Program-made: the position numbers and the translations under genes
Notes under the pieces: model-generated
Told to the model about the DNA's origin: nothing
What the model saw: the letters and a program-made list of their open reading frames with translations, nothing else
The model's database searches: none
In this document: one piece after another, positions 1-7,564 of the stretch
Layout of the letters: the number at the start of each line of letters is the position of its first letter
How positions within the stretch are numbered: position 1 is the first letter of the stretch
Origin: Yoonia sp.
GTDB lineage: Bacteria; Pseudomonadota; Alphaproteobacteria; Rhodobacterales; Rhodobacteraceae
Reading direction: 5' to 3'
Length of the DNA stretch: 52,980 nt
Assembly (NCBI RefSeq): GCF_030731595.1
Contig: NZ_JANQTS010000036.1
Span: 1 to 52,980, forward strand

Positions 1-57
1 TCGGGTGCGCCAAATCACTGCTTTTGTTGAAGAAAAGATACCGCTGCTGCGCCCCTG

Positions 58-1293
58 TTACGTCCCGTTGCGCACTTCACGCACCCATGCGACGAGGGTT
101 GCGCGGGCGGCATCATCCATCTGGACTGCATTGGGCGGGGGCATGGCATGGCTGATGCCGGCTTGCAGATAGATCTGGCTGGCATGCTGCGCCACATCGC
201 CCGGTGTTTCCAGATAGACCCCTTTTGGCGCCCATTGCATGTTGCCCCAGACCGGTTCGCGGGCATGGCACATGGAACAATTGCCGATGACGGTATCATA
301 GGCGGCTTCAAAACCCGCCGCCGCTGCATAGGTCTGCTGATAGGGCGTGAGTTCCCGCGCTTCGGCCTCTTGCCAGGTCTCGCCGGTTTGCACCGTGGAC
401 AGCCAGGCAATCAGCAGCATCAAGAGAACCGTCACAGCCCATGTCCAATGGGGGCCTTTTCCGGTGGCGTGCATGGTGTTGAAATAGTGCCTGATCGTCA
501 CCCCTGTCAGAAAGATCAAGCTGGCGATGATCCATGCGTATTGGGTGCCAAAGGCCAGCGGGTAATGGTTGGAGAGCATCAGGAAAACCACTGGCAGCGT
601 CAGATAGTTGTTATGGGTGGACCGCAGCTTGGCGATCTTGCCATATTTGGCGTCGGGTGTACGACCTGCCTTGAGGTCTGCCACAACGATCCGCTGGTTC
701 GGCATGATCTGAAAGAACACATTGGCCGTCATGATCGTGGCGGTGAAGGCGCCAAGGTGCAGCAGGGCTGCGCGACCTGTGAAGATCTGGTTGTAACCCC
801 ATGACATCACAACAAGAATAATAAAAAGAAGCAGCATCAGAAGGGTTGGGTTCTCGCCCAATTTCGATTTGCACATAAAATCATAGGCCAGCCAGCCTAT
901 GGTCAGCGAACCGCCGGAAATCAGGATCCCTTGCCAGAGCGTCAGATCAGCCTTGGTCGGGTCCAGCAGATACAATTCGCCGCCGACCCAATACATGATC
1001 ATCAACAGGGCCGCACCCGAGACCCAGGTGATATAGCTTTGCCATTTGTGCCAGATCAGGTGTTCGGGCATGTTTTCAGGGGCCACAAGATACTTTTGGA
1101 TGTGGTAGAACCCGCCCCCATGCACCTGCCATTCTTCACCATAGACACCGGCGGGCATGACGGGCGCTTTGCGCAGACCAAGATCAAGCGCGATGAAAAA
1201 GAACGAGGCTCCGATCCATGCCATCGCGGTGACGACATGCAGCCAGCGGACCGAGAAGGCAATCCAGTCCCACAAAATCGCCAAGTCATACAT
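58..1293 (-). CDS. puuD: Membrane-bound urate hydroxylase with C-terminal cytochrome c domain (PuuD)
   Basis: This is probably the PuuD-type urate oxidase, which oxidises urate to 5-hydroxyisourate in the membrane and passes electrons to the respiratory chain, unlike soluble uricase. The 411-aa protein starts MYDLAILWDW and has about eight hydrophobic segments. It ends in a cytochrome c module with the heme motif CSMCH at residues 339-343 and a likely axial Met in AMPPP near 384. The frame stays open upstream to 1470, but ATG 1293 is preceded by GAGGAT at good spacing and begins the family's normal N-terminus. It is divergent from the allantoinase fusion gene at 1600, which supports the urate role. 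Confidence 0.9.
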   Translation of the reverse strand: MYDLAILWDWIAFSVRWLHVVTAMAWIGASFFFIALDLGLRKAPVMPAGVYGEEWQVHGGGFYHIQKYLVAPENMPEHLIWHKWQSYITWVSGAALLMIMYWVGGELYLLDPTKADLTLWQGILISGGSLTIGWLAYDFMCKSKLGENPTLLMLLLFIILVVMSWGYNQIFTGRAALLHLGAFTATIMTANVFFQIMPNQRIVVADLKAGRTPDAKYGKIAKLRSTHNNYLTLPVVFLMLSNHYPLAFGTQYAWIIASLIFLTGVTIRHYFNTMHATGKGPHWTWAVTVLLMLLIAWLSTVQTGETWQEAEARELTPYQQTYAAAAGFEAAYDTVIGNCSMCHAREPVWGNMQWAPKGVYLETPGDVAQHASQIYLQAGISHAMPPPNAVQMDDAARATLVAWVREVRNGT

Positions 1294-1599
1294 GTCTCTA
1301 TCCTCAAATTCGTGCCAGATTCGTCGTCTTTGCCATGATCTGCAAGATGACAATGATCCTGTATCGTCACAAAAGCCAAGACGCACCGCAAGAAACGCAG
1401 CACGCCTGTGTCCTGCAAAGCTGAAAAAACGATTTTCCCGTCTATGGATTGGGCAGTCATCGCGCGTCACCCTGATTTTTGATCCTTAGCCTGTGATTTG
1501 CGGGCAGGGGCGCAGAGCATCTTGTTGTTTGGTCACTTTTCGTCTGAGATACAGCGACAGTCTTTGAAAAGACCGGCCCAAGATGAAGGAGCGCGCCCC
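1294..1599. promoter_or_regulatory. Divergent intergenic region between puuD and puuE-uraD
   Basis: This 306-bp gap separates two divergent urate genes, so it must hold both promoters. I see no credible small gene in it. The one clear signal is a perfect 14-bp palindrome at 1560-1573 (GTCTTT-GA-AAAGAC), 26 bp before the puuE start. No sigma70 -35/-10 pair is strong enough to name. Confidence 0.45.
1560..1573. promoter_or_regulatory. Palindrome before puuE-uraD
   Basis: GTCTTT-GA-AAAGAC is a perfect 14-bp inverted repeat shortly before the SD (GAAGGAG, 1585-1591) and GTG start. It could be an operator for a urate or allantoin regulator. It could also be a chance match, as only one copy is seen. 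Confidence 0.25.
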
Positions 1600-3018
1600 G
1601 TGACCAGATATCCCCGCGACATGACCGGCTATGGCGCAACGCCGCCTGCTGCGCACTGGCCCAATGGGGCCAAGATCGCGGTGCAGATCGTAATGAACTA
1701 CGAAGAAGGCGGCGAGAACAACATCCTGCACGGTGATCCCGCATCAGAGGCTTTTCTGTCCGAGATCACAGGCGCCGCCGCCTGGCCGGGTCAGCGCCAC
1801 TGGAACATGGAATCGCTTTATGAATACGGCTCGCGTGCGGGGTTCTGGCGCTTGCACCGGATGCTCAAGGATATTCCGATCACCATCTATGGTGTCGCAA
1901 CAGCTTTGGCCCGCGCGCCGGAACAGGTGGCGGCCATGAAATCCGCAGGCTGGGAGATTGCAAGTCATGGCCTGAAATGGGTCGAACACAAGGACATGCC
2001 CGAGGACCAAGAGCGTGCGCAGATCGCCGAAGCGATCAGACTGCATACCGAAGTCGTGGGAGAGGCCCCGCGCGGCTGGTACACGGGCCGGTGTTCAAGC
2101 AATACGGTCCGGCTGGCCGCCGAGACTGGCCAGTTTGCCTATGTCGCAGACAGCTATGCCGACGAGTTGCCCTATTGGATGCGTTTCGGGCGTGATGATC
2201 AGTTGATCGTACCCTACACGATGGACTGCAACGATATGCGCTTTGCCATTCAGGCTGGCTTTACCAACGGGGACCAGTTCGAAAGCTATCTGAAGGACAG
2301 CTTTGACGTCCTTTATGCCGAAGGGTTCGCAGGCCAGCCCAAGATGCTTTCGATCGGGCTGCATTGTCGTCTGATGGGGCGGCCGGGCAGGGCGGCAGCG
2401 CTTGCGCGGGTTCTGGAGCACTTCAGATCCCACGAGGATGTCTGGTTTGCCACACGCCTGCAGATCGCCACGCATTGGGCCAAGACGCATCCGCCGGTCC
2501 GTTTTGATCGGCCCTCCGAGATGGACCGCGACAGCTTTGTCGCGGCTTTCGGCGGGATTTTCGAGCATAGCCCGTGGATCGCCGATGCCGCCTATGATTT
2601 CGAATGGGGTCCCACCCATGATACGGCTTATGGCGTTCACCAGATGCTGGCGCGGGTGTTTCGCAGCGCAAGCCCAGAGCAGCGTTTGGCCGTGCTGAAT
2701 GCGCACCCCGATCTGGCGGGAAAACTGGCACAGGCCAAGCGGCTCACACCGGAATCGACCGCAGAGCAGGCCTCTGTCGGATTGGATGCCCTGACCGATG
2801 CCGAACGCAAGCAACTGTCGGACATGAATGCGGCCTATACTGCAAAGTTCGGATTTCCCTTTATCATCGCCGTGCGGGACAACACCAAAGCCTCGATCAT
2901 TGCGGCCTTCCAGCGCCGGATCGCCAATGACCGCGATACCGAATTCAGTGAAGCCTGCCGTCAGGTGGAACGGATCGCGCAACTGCGCCTGATCGACAGG
3001 TTTACCGCCAAGGCGTGA
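1600..3018 (+). CDS. puuE: Bifunctional allantoinase (PuuE) / OHCU decarboxylase (UraD) fusion
   Basis: The 472-aa protein fuses two steps of urate breakdown. Residues about 20-300 are a polysaccharide-deacetylase-fold allantoinase (PuuE type), which opens allantoin to allantoate. Residues about 310-468 are 2-oxo-4-hydroxy-4-carboxy-5-ureidoimidazoline decarboxylase, with the HPDLAGK motif (His369) and Glu389 of the TAEQAS motif. The order in the polypeptide is the reverse of the order in the pathway, where UraD acts first. GTG 1600 is chosen because GAAGGAG lies 8 nt before it; ATG 1621 is a weaker alternative. HIU hydrolase, needed between PuuD and UraD, is not in this window. The stop codon directly abuts the stop of the convergent gene at 3019. 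Confidence 0.9.
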   Translation: MTRYPRDMTGYGATPPAAHWPNGAKIAVQIVMNYEEGGENNILHGDPASEAFLSEITGAAAWPGQRHWNMESLYEYGSRAGFWRLHRMLKDIPITIYGVATALARAPEQVAAMKSAGWEIASHGLKWVEHKDMPEDQERAQIAEAIRLHTEVVGEAPRGWYTGRCSSNTVRLAAETGQFAYVADSYADELPYWMRFGRDDQLIVPYTMDCNDMRFAIQAGFTNGDQFESYLKDSFDVLYAEGFAGQPKMLSIGLHCRLMGRPGRAAALARVLEHFRSHEDVWFATRLQIATHWAKTHPPVRFDRPSEMDRDSFVAAFGGIFEHSPWIADAAYDFEWGPTHDTAYGVHQMLARVFRSASPEQRLAVLNAHPDLAGKLAQAKRLTPESTAEQASVGLDALTDAERKQLSDMNAAYTAKFGFPFIIAVRDNTKASIIAAFQRRIANDRDTEFSEACRQVERIAQLRLIDRFTAKA

Positions 3019-3936
3019 TCAAAGCCCCAGCATGCTGAGTTTGCCAGCCTGTCTTTTGGCCAGAGCGTCCACCTCTGCTTTGGTCGCCGCTGACAAGGCC
3101 GCACCCGGTTTGCGCACCGTGTCATGCGCAATCACGCCGCGCTGCGCCAGCGTGTATTTGCGAATTGCCAGCCCCAAGCCCGGTTGGGCCTCGTAACGGA
3201 CCATGGGCATATAGGCATCAAAGATATCGCGCGCGTGTTCCAGATCGCCCGCGCGATAGGCCGCCACGACCTGCGCCATCATTTCAGGATAGGCAAACCC
3301 GGTCATCGCCCCATCCGCGCCGCGCAGCATTTCTTCCAGCAGGTAAAGCCCGCCGTTGCCACACAGGATCGAAATCCGCCGCGCCCCGGCTCCAGAGGCG
3401 GCGCGCAGCGCTGTGATCTTGTCCAGCCCGGGCCAATCCTCGTGTTTGAGCATGACGCAGGTGGGGCAGTCCTCGACGATTTTCAGGATCACTTTGGTCG
3501 GGATGACCACATTGGTGACCAGCGGGAAATCCTGCAACACGAAGGGGACCGGACCCAGAATCTCGGCGGTGTTATGGTAATAGGTGATGATCTGGTCATC
3601 GGTTTTCAGGCTTCCGGGCGGGGCCACCATGACACCTGCGGCACCCAGATCCATCGCCGCATCGGTCAGGGTCTTCATGGCGGCAAATCCGGGGGCCGAG
3701 ACGCCCACTACCACAGGGACCGTACTGCGCGCAGTCACCCGTTTGACCACGGCCACCGATTCCTCTGCCGTCAGCTTGCCAGCCTCGCCCATCATCCCAA
3801 GGATCGTGAGCCCGGTCGCCCCTTTTTCAATATAGAAATCGACCATTGCGTCGATGCTGTCCCAGTCCAGCGCCCCGTCCGGCAAGAACGGCGTGACCGC
3901 GATGGTAAAGACGCCTTGGGCGGTTTCATCAAGCAT
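3019..3936 (-). CDS. DHDPS-superfamily lyase/aldolase lacking the DHDPS catalytic tyrosine
   Basis: This 305-aa TIM-barrel protein belongs to the DapA/N-acetylneuraminate lyase superfamily. The Schiff-base lysine is present (Lys164 in VMLKHED). However, GTTGE of true DHDPS reads GMMGE (48-52), the ILYNVP motif with Tyr133 reads VLQDFP (Gln135), and Tyr107 is replaced by Pro. It is therefore unlikely to make dihydrodipicolinate, and a retro-aldol, dehydration or decarboxylation on another 2-oxo acid is more plausible. Start ATG 3936 has AAGGATC upstream. It overlaps the racemase-like gene by 8 nt and is the last gene of the operon that begins with the hydantoinase-like gene at 6420. Confidence 0.8.
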   Translation of the reverse strand: MLDETAQGVFTIAVTPFLPDGALDWDSIDAMVDFYIEKGATGLTILGMMGEAGKLTAEESVAVVKRVTARSTVPVVVGVSAPGFAAMKTLTDAAMDLGAAGVMVAPPGSLKTDDQIITYYHNTAEILGPVPFVLQDFPLVTNVVIPTKVILKIVEDCPTCVMLKHEDWPGLDKITALRAASGAGARRISILCGNGGLYLLEEMLRGADGAMTGFAYPEMMAQVVAAYRAGDLEHARDIFDAYMPMVRYEAQPGLGLAIRKYTLAQRGVIAHDTVRKPGAALSAATKAEVDALAKRQAGKLSMLGL

Positions 3937-4609
3937 GGCGTGATCCTTTATGGCTAAGGCTAAGGGCGATCTGGCCAAGCGCCATGGCCACGGCCGCTTG
4001 GCAGGGCTCGACCACGGGCAGGCCGGTTTCAGTGCTCAGAATACTGCGATAATGCGCCATGCCCGCACAGCCCATGATCAGCACATTGGCCCCGTCTTCG
4101 TCGCGCAGACGTTTGCCGGTGGCGATCATGGCGTTCAGGCTCTTGTCTGGATCAGCCAGATCGGCCACACCAAGCCCCAGGGCGCGGTCTCCGGCCAGCC
4201 TGTCCAGCACGCCCATCGCCCCGAACGCACGCAGATGCCGCGGGATCGAGGCGGGCAGGATCGCAATGACGCCAAAGCGCTGGCCAAGGCTCAGGGCCGT
4301 CATCACAGCCGCCTCTTGGATGCCTGTAACGGGCAGGGCGGTTTGATCGCGCAGCGCATGCAAGCCCGGATCACCGAAACAGGCGATCACATAGCCCGCC
4401 GCATCTGTCTGGGCGGCTGCAAGTGCCAGCATGGGCGCAATGGTCAGATCAGCCTCGCGTTGGTTTTCGATGGCAAGTGGTCCCTCGGCCAGTGTCAGGC
4501 AACGGATCGGGGTACCAAAGCGGCGCAAGGGGGCTACTGCGGCGTCAATCCCATCGGTCACGGTCTGCGACGCATTGGGGTTGATCACGATCAGGGTATC
4601 GCCGCTCAT
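3929..4609 (-). CDS. Aspartate/glutamate/hydantoin racemase family protein
   Basis: The 226-aa protein has the two-cysteine layout of Asp/Glu/hydantoin racemases and arylmalonate decarboxylases: Cys77 in IACFGDPG and Cys181 in IMGCAGMA. The N-terminal INPNAS motif is typical of the hydantoin racemase/DcsC branch. With both cysteines present, racemisation of a 5-substituted hydantoin or amino acid is the likeliest activity. The gene starts ATGA-style over the stop of the VOC gene and runs into the lyase gene by 8 nt, so it is translationally coupled at both ends. Together with the hydantoinase-like gene it points to a ring-opening pathway that needs stereo-inversion. The substrate cannot be read from the sequence. 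Confidence 0.8.
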   Translation of the reverse strand: MSGDTLIVINPNASQTVTDGIDAAVAPLRRFGTPIRCLTLAEGPLAIENQREADLTIAPMLALAAAQTDAAGYVIACFGDPGLHALRDQTALPVTGIQEAAVMTALSLGQRFGVIAILPASIPRHLRAFGAMGVLDRLAGDRALGLGVADLADPDKSLNAMIATGKRLRDEDGANVLIMGCAGMAHYRSILSTETGLPVVEPCQAAVAMALGQIALSLSHKGSRHA

Positions 4610-4995
4610 GCGCCCACCCGTGTGGCTGACTGGATTTCGATCTGATAACCTTCGGGGTCGTTAAACACAAAAGCACGGATGCCAAGCGCGTCATTGACGA
4701 AAAGATCAGACAGGTGGTCAAGCATTTGCTCTTTCGCATAATCATACCAGGCATCCACATCCGGCACACGGATACACAGTTGCACGGGCTTGAGCGGCTG
4801 CCATTTGTTCATACCCTTCGCCTCATCCACCAGCCCCACATGCGCACCCGGACAAATCCGGTAGATCTTGCACCAGCCTTGGTCGATGGCGAGCGGCAGG
4901 CCAAGGATATCCTCGTAAAACCGCATCGCGCGGGGCAGGTCGCGGTAATAGAGGAATGTGATGGCCAATTGGTTGGGGGCGTCGGGACGGGGCAT
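4606..4995 (-). CDS. VOC (glyoxalase/bleomycin-resistance fold) family protein
   Basis: This 129-aa single-module vicinal-oxygen-chelate protein opens with a beta-strand (NQLAITFLYYRDLPRAMRFY) and closes with NDPEGYQIEIQ, where Glu is a typical metal ligand. VOC proteins include lyases, dioxygenases, isomerases and binding proteins, so no activity is assigned. It lies inside the hydantoinase operon, overlapping the racemase-like gene by 4 nt (ATGA) and directly abutting the stop of the hydantoinase-like gene. A role as an isomerase or lyase in the same pathway is inference only. Confidence 0.8.
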   Translation of the reverse strand: MPRPDAPNQLAITFLYYRDLPRAMRFYEDILGLPLAIDQGWCKIYRICPGAHVGLVDEAKGMNKWQPLKPVQLCIRVPDVDAWYDYAKEQMLDHLSDLFVNDALGIRAFVFNDPEGYQIEIQSATRVGA

Positions 4996-6420
4996 TTATG
5001 ATCCTTGCCTCTGGGGATGCGTCGGGCTGACCGCAAGGCGTGGCCGGTCGATCTTGCGACCGCTGCCCGGAACGGCATCAAAGCTGCCGTCCTTGACGAT
5101 CCGGGAACCGCGCAGCCAGACGTCGGTCGGCCAGCCTTTCACGCGGCACCCCTCCCAAGGGTTATAGCCCACGTTATCGTGCAGATCATCTGCGCCATAT
5201 GTGACCGATTTTTCGGGGTCCCAAAGCGTGATATCCGCATCCATACCGGCGGCCAATGCGCCTTTGCGGGGCAGGCCGTAGATTTCAGCGGGGGCCGTCG
5301 CTGTCAGTCTGGCAAAGGCCTCTGGTCCGCCGCGCCCTTGGCTGACCATGGCGTCAAACAACAAGGGCAGCCGCGTCTCCAGACCCGGCAGGCCATTGGC
5401 GATTTCATGAAAACCGGCGTTGGGTCCGGCAGAGAGCTTGCCGCTTGCGTCAAAACGGTAAGGCGCGTGGTCCGATGAAACCAGTTGCAGATCGCCTGCG
5501 TGCAATGCGGACCAAAGCGCCTCTTGATCGGCTGTCTGCCGTTGGGGGGGCGAACACATCCATTTGCCGCCCTCCAGACCCGGGCGGTGCAGGATGTCTT
5601 CGGTCATGAACAGGTAATGGGGGCAGGTCTCGGCCCAGATCGGCGCGCCACGCTGGCGCGCAGCACGCACCGCGGCGGCTCCTTCTGTGGTGGAGACATG
5701 AAAGATCATCACTGGCTGGCCAAGGTATTCAGCAAAGCGGCAGATGCGTTCGATCGCTTCGATTTCAGCCATGCGCGGGTGGGATGCGGCGTGAAAATGG
5801 GGCGCGGTCTTGCCGGCAGCGATCAAGGCGGACTTTGCCTGCGCAATGATCGCGTCATTCTCGGCATGGACGCAAACGAGTGCGCCATGCGCGCGCGCCG
5901 CCGCCATGACCGATAGGATTTGCGCATCTGAAAGCTGGATATTGTAGGTGGTAAAGACTTTGATCGACCGGTTGCCCGCGTCGATCAGCTTGCCAAGATC
6001 TGCCGCGAATTCCGCAACGGCGGTATCGGTCACGGTCATGTGGAACGCGTAGTCGATCATCGCCCCACGCGCGGCCCTTGCGCTATAGTCAGCCACGGTC
6101 GCAGAGAGCCGTTCACCTTTGGCTTGGGCGGCGAAAGAGATCACGCTGGTCGTGCCTCCCAGTGCGGCAGAGCGTGTCGCGCTTTCGAAAGTGTCCGCGT
6201 TCATCACACCCATGCCGGACATCTGTTCGATATGGGCGTGCGGGTCGATGCCGCCGGGCATGACCCATTTGCCACGGGCGTCAATCTCGGATGCGGCCGG
6301 GCCAAGGTCTGGCCCGATCGAGATGATTTCTTGGCCGACGACAGCAAGATCGCCGGTGACGATTCCCTGCGGGGTCACGATCTGGCCGCCACGGATCACA
6401 AGATCATATGTGTCGGACAT
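4996..6420 (-). CDS. Dihydropyrimidinase/hydantoinase-type cyclic amidohydrolase
   Basis: The 474-aa protein is a type-I cyclic amidohydrolase, the family that hydrolyses dihydropyrimidines, hydantoins or allantoin. The binuclear metal site is complete: His61 and His63 in DPHAH, the carbamylated Lys154 in SIKVFTTY, His185 in CVHAEN, His241 in FHVST and Asp317 in SSDHAP. Length is normal for dihydropyrimidinase. It is the first gene of a four-gene minus-strand operon. The separate PuuE allantoinase next door makes a second allantoinase role less necessary, so hydantoinase or dihydropyrimidinase is favoured, but the exact ring substrate is open. A 13-bp palindrome lies 26-38 bp before the start. 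Confidence 0.85.
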   Translation of the reverse strand: MSDTYDLVIRGGQIVTPQGIVTGDLAVVGQEIISIGPDLGPAASEIDARGKWVMPGGIDPHAHIEQMSGMGVMNADTFESATRSAALGGTTSVISFAAQAKGERLSATVADYSARAARGAMIDYAFHMTVTDTAVAEFAADLGKLIDAGNRSIKVFTTYNIQLSDAQILSVMAAARAHGALVCVHAENDAIIAQAKSALIAAGKTAPHFHAASHPRMAEIEAIERICRFAEYLGQPVMIFHVSTTEGAAAVRAARQRGAPIWAETCPHYLFMTEDILHRPGLEGGKWMCSPPQRQTADQEALWSALHAGDLQLVSSDHAPYRFDASGKLSAGPNAGFHEIANGLPGLETRLPLLFDAMVSQGRGGPEAFARLTATAPAEIYGLPRKGALAAGMDADITLWDPEKSVTYGADDLHDNVGYNPWEGCRVKGWPTDVWLRGSRIVKDGSFDAVPGSGRKIDRPRLAVSPTHPQRQGS

Positions 6421-6445
6421 CTGGACGGCTCCTGGCTGTTGGTCA

Positions 6446-6458
6446 GGTCAAGTTGACC
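6446..6458. promoter_or_regulatory. Palindrome upstream of the hydantoinase operon
   Basis: GGTCAA-G-TTGACC is a perfect inverted repeat with a 1-nt centre, 26-38 bp before the start of the amidohydrolase gene and in the short gap after mnhG. Its place and symmetry suit an operator for a GntR-like or similar regulator. No matching regulator gene is in the window. Confidence 0.3.
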
Positions 6459-6484
6459 CTAGCGGGCTGTCCTCTGCAAGTCCT

Positions 6485-6793
6485 TTAGCTTTTGTTTTTC
6501 ACGACCCGTTTCTTGGTCTTCAGATCGCGCACCGCAGCCCGCCCGATCATATGCGCGCCAATCGGCGAGGTCAGCATCAAGAACAGGATTGTGGCAATCA
6601 CGCGGGATGTCACCTCTGTGTCTTGCAGATAGATCGCGCCGCCGATCAGGATCAGGCTACTGCCCAAGATACCGGCCTTGGTCGAGGCATGCATCCGCGT
6701 CAGCACGTCAGGCAGCCGCAACACACCAATGGCCGCGATCAGCGCAAAAAAACCACCAAGCAGAAGGAAAATGGAGATCACGATATTAGTCAT
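6485..6793 (-). CDS. mnhG: Mrp Na+/H+ antiporter subunit G
   Basis: The 102-aa MnhG/MrpG subunit is a small three-helix membrane protein of the Mrp complex. The motif GVLRLPDVLTRMHASTK is the family signature. The start is ATG 6793, with the strong SD AAAGGAGG just before it; the frame open to 6880 is upstream read-through. It overlaps mnhF by 8 nt and is the last gene of mnhABCDEFG. The basic C-terminus (TKKRVVKNK) is presumably cytoplasmic. Confidence 0.93.
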   Translation of the reverse strand: MTNIVISIFLLLGGFFALIAAIGVLRLPDVLTRMHASTKAGILGSSLILIGGAIYLQDTEVTSRVIATILFLMLTSPIGAHMIGRAAVRDLKTKKRVVKNKS

Positions 6794-7088
6794 CGGTGGC
6801 CTCCTTTGCACGGGCATCGCGGCGTTCGGCAAAGCGCGCAAGGGCCACTGTGGCAAGGAACCCGACAAGCGCCAGCACAAGGGCTACATCAAGCAGGGCG
6901 AAAACGCCTGTCGCGACCGCAGTCAGGCCGCAAACGGCAATCAGTGTCACGGTCATCATGTCGAGCGCCACAACCCGGTCAGCAAGGCTGGGTCCGCGCG
7001 CCAGACGGATAAAGCCAATCGCCAGCGAGAGCAGCACCATGACGGCGGAAGCGTAGATAGACAGGTCGAGAAATTCGGCTGATGTCAT
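6786..7088 (-). CDS. mnhF: Mrp Na+/H+ antiporter subunit F
   Basis: The 100-aa MnhF/MrpF subunit has three predicted membrane helices and the family motif GPSLADRVVALDMM near residues 29-42. It is one of the small subunits that hold the Mrp complex together. The start codon overlaps the stop of mnhE by 4 nt (ATGA), and the end overlaps mnhG by 8 nt. This means coupled translation of an equimolar complex. Confidence 0.93.
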   Translation of the reverse strand: MTSAEFLDLSIYASAVMVLLSLAIGFIRLARGPSLADRVVALDMMTVTLIAVCGLTAVATGVFALLDVALVLALVGFLATVALARFAERRDARAKEATDD

Positions 7089-7564
7089 GATTCAAATACC
7101 TCTTTGACCATGCGTTCCATACCCGATTTGAGGCTTGCGATCACCGCGTCCGGATCATCCGCGAACATTGCGTGCACAATCAGCGTCTTGCGGTCCGGGG
7201 TCACATCAAGGCTCAGAGTTCCGGGCGTGAGCGAGATCAGATTGGTGACCAGCAAAATCTCGATGTCGGACTTTACGTCCAAAGGCATCTCGAGAATGGC
7301 AGGGTTGCTCAGGTCTTTGGGCGTCAGCACGTCATAGGCGACCCGGATACTCGACATGCACAAATCATACAGGAAGAACAGGATCAGCCGCACGATGCGC
7401 CATGCCCGCCGGTAATAAAGGCTTGGTCCGCCCAAAAGCGGCTGCGCAAACCATAGACTGGCAAAGCCTACCAGAAAGCCGAAGACCAGTTGCAACAAGG
7501 TCAGGCTGCCCCAGAGCGAAGCCCAGATGACCGCCAGAAGCAGATTAAGAAGAAACAGGTTCAT
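7085..7564 (-). CDS. mnhE: Mrp Na+/H+ antiporter subunit E
   Basis: The 159-aa MnhE/MrpE subunit has about two N-terminal hydrophobic segments followed by a soluble domain. That domain carries the family stretch TNLISLTPGTLSLD (about residues 109-122) and IVHAMF. In other bacteria MrpE is needed for full antiport activity. It overlaps mnhD and mnhF by 4 nt each. The length is usual and no residue looks missing. Confidence 0.93.
   Translation of the reverse strand: MNLFLLNLLLAVIWASLWGSLTLLQLVFGFLVGFASLWFAQPLLGGPSLYYRRAWRIVRLILFFLYDLCMSSIRVAYDVLTPKDLSNPAILEMPLDVKSDIEILLVTNLISLTPGTLSLDVTPDRKTLIVHAMFADDPDAVIASLKSGMERMVKEVFES

Noticed and set aside
3019-3936. Annotation as dapA (dihydrodipicolinate synthase)
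   Set aside because: The catalytic Tyr and the GTTGE threonines are missing, so the lysine-pathway name would be misleading.
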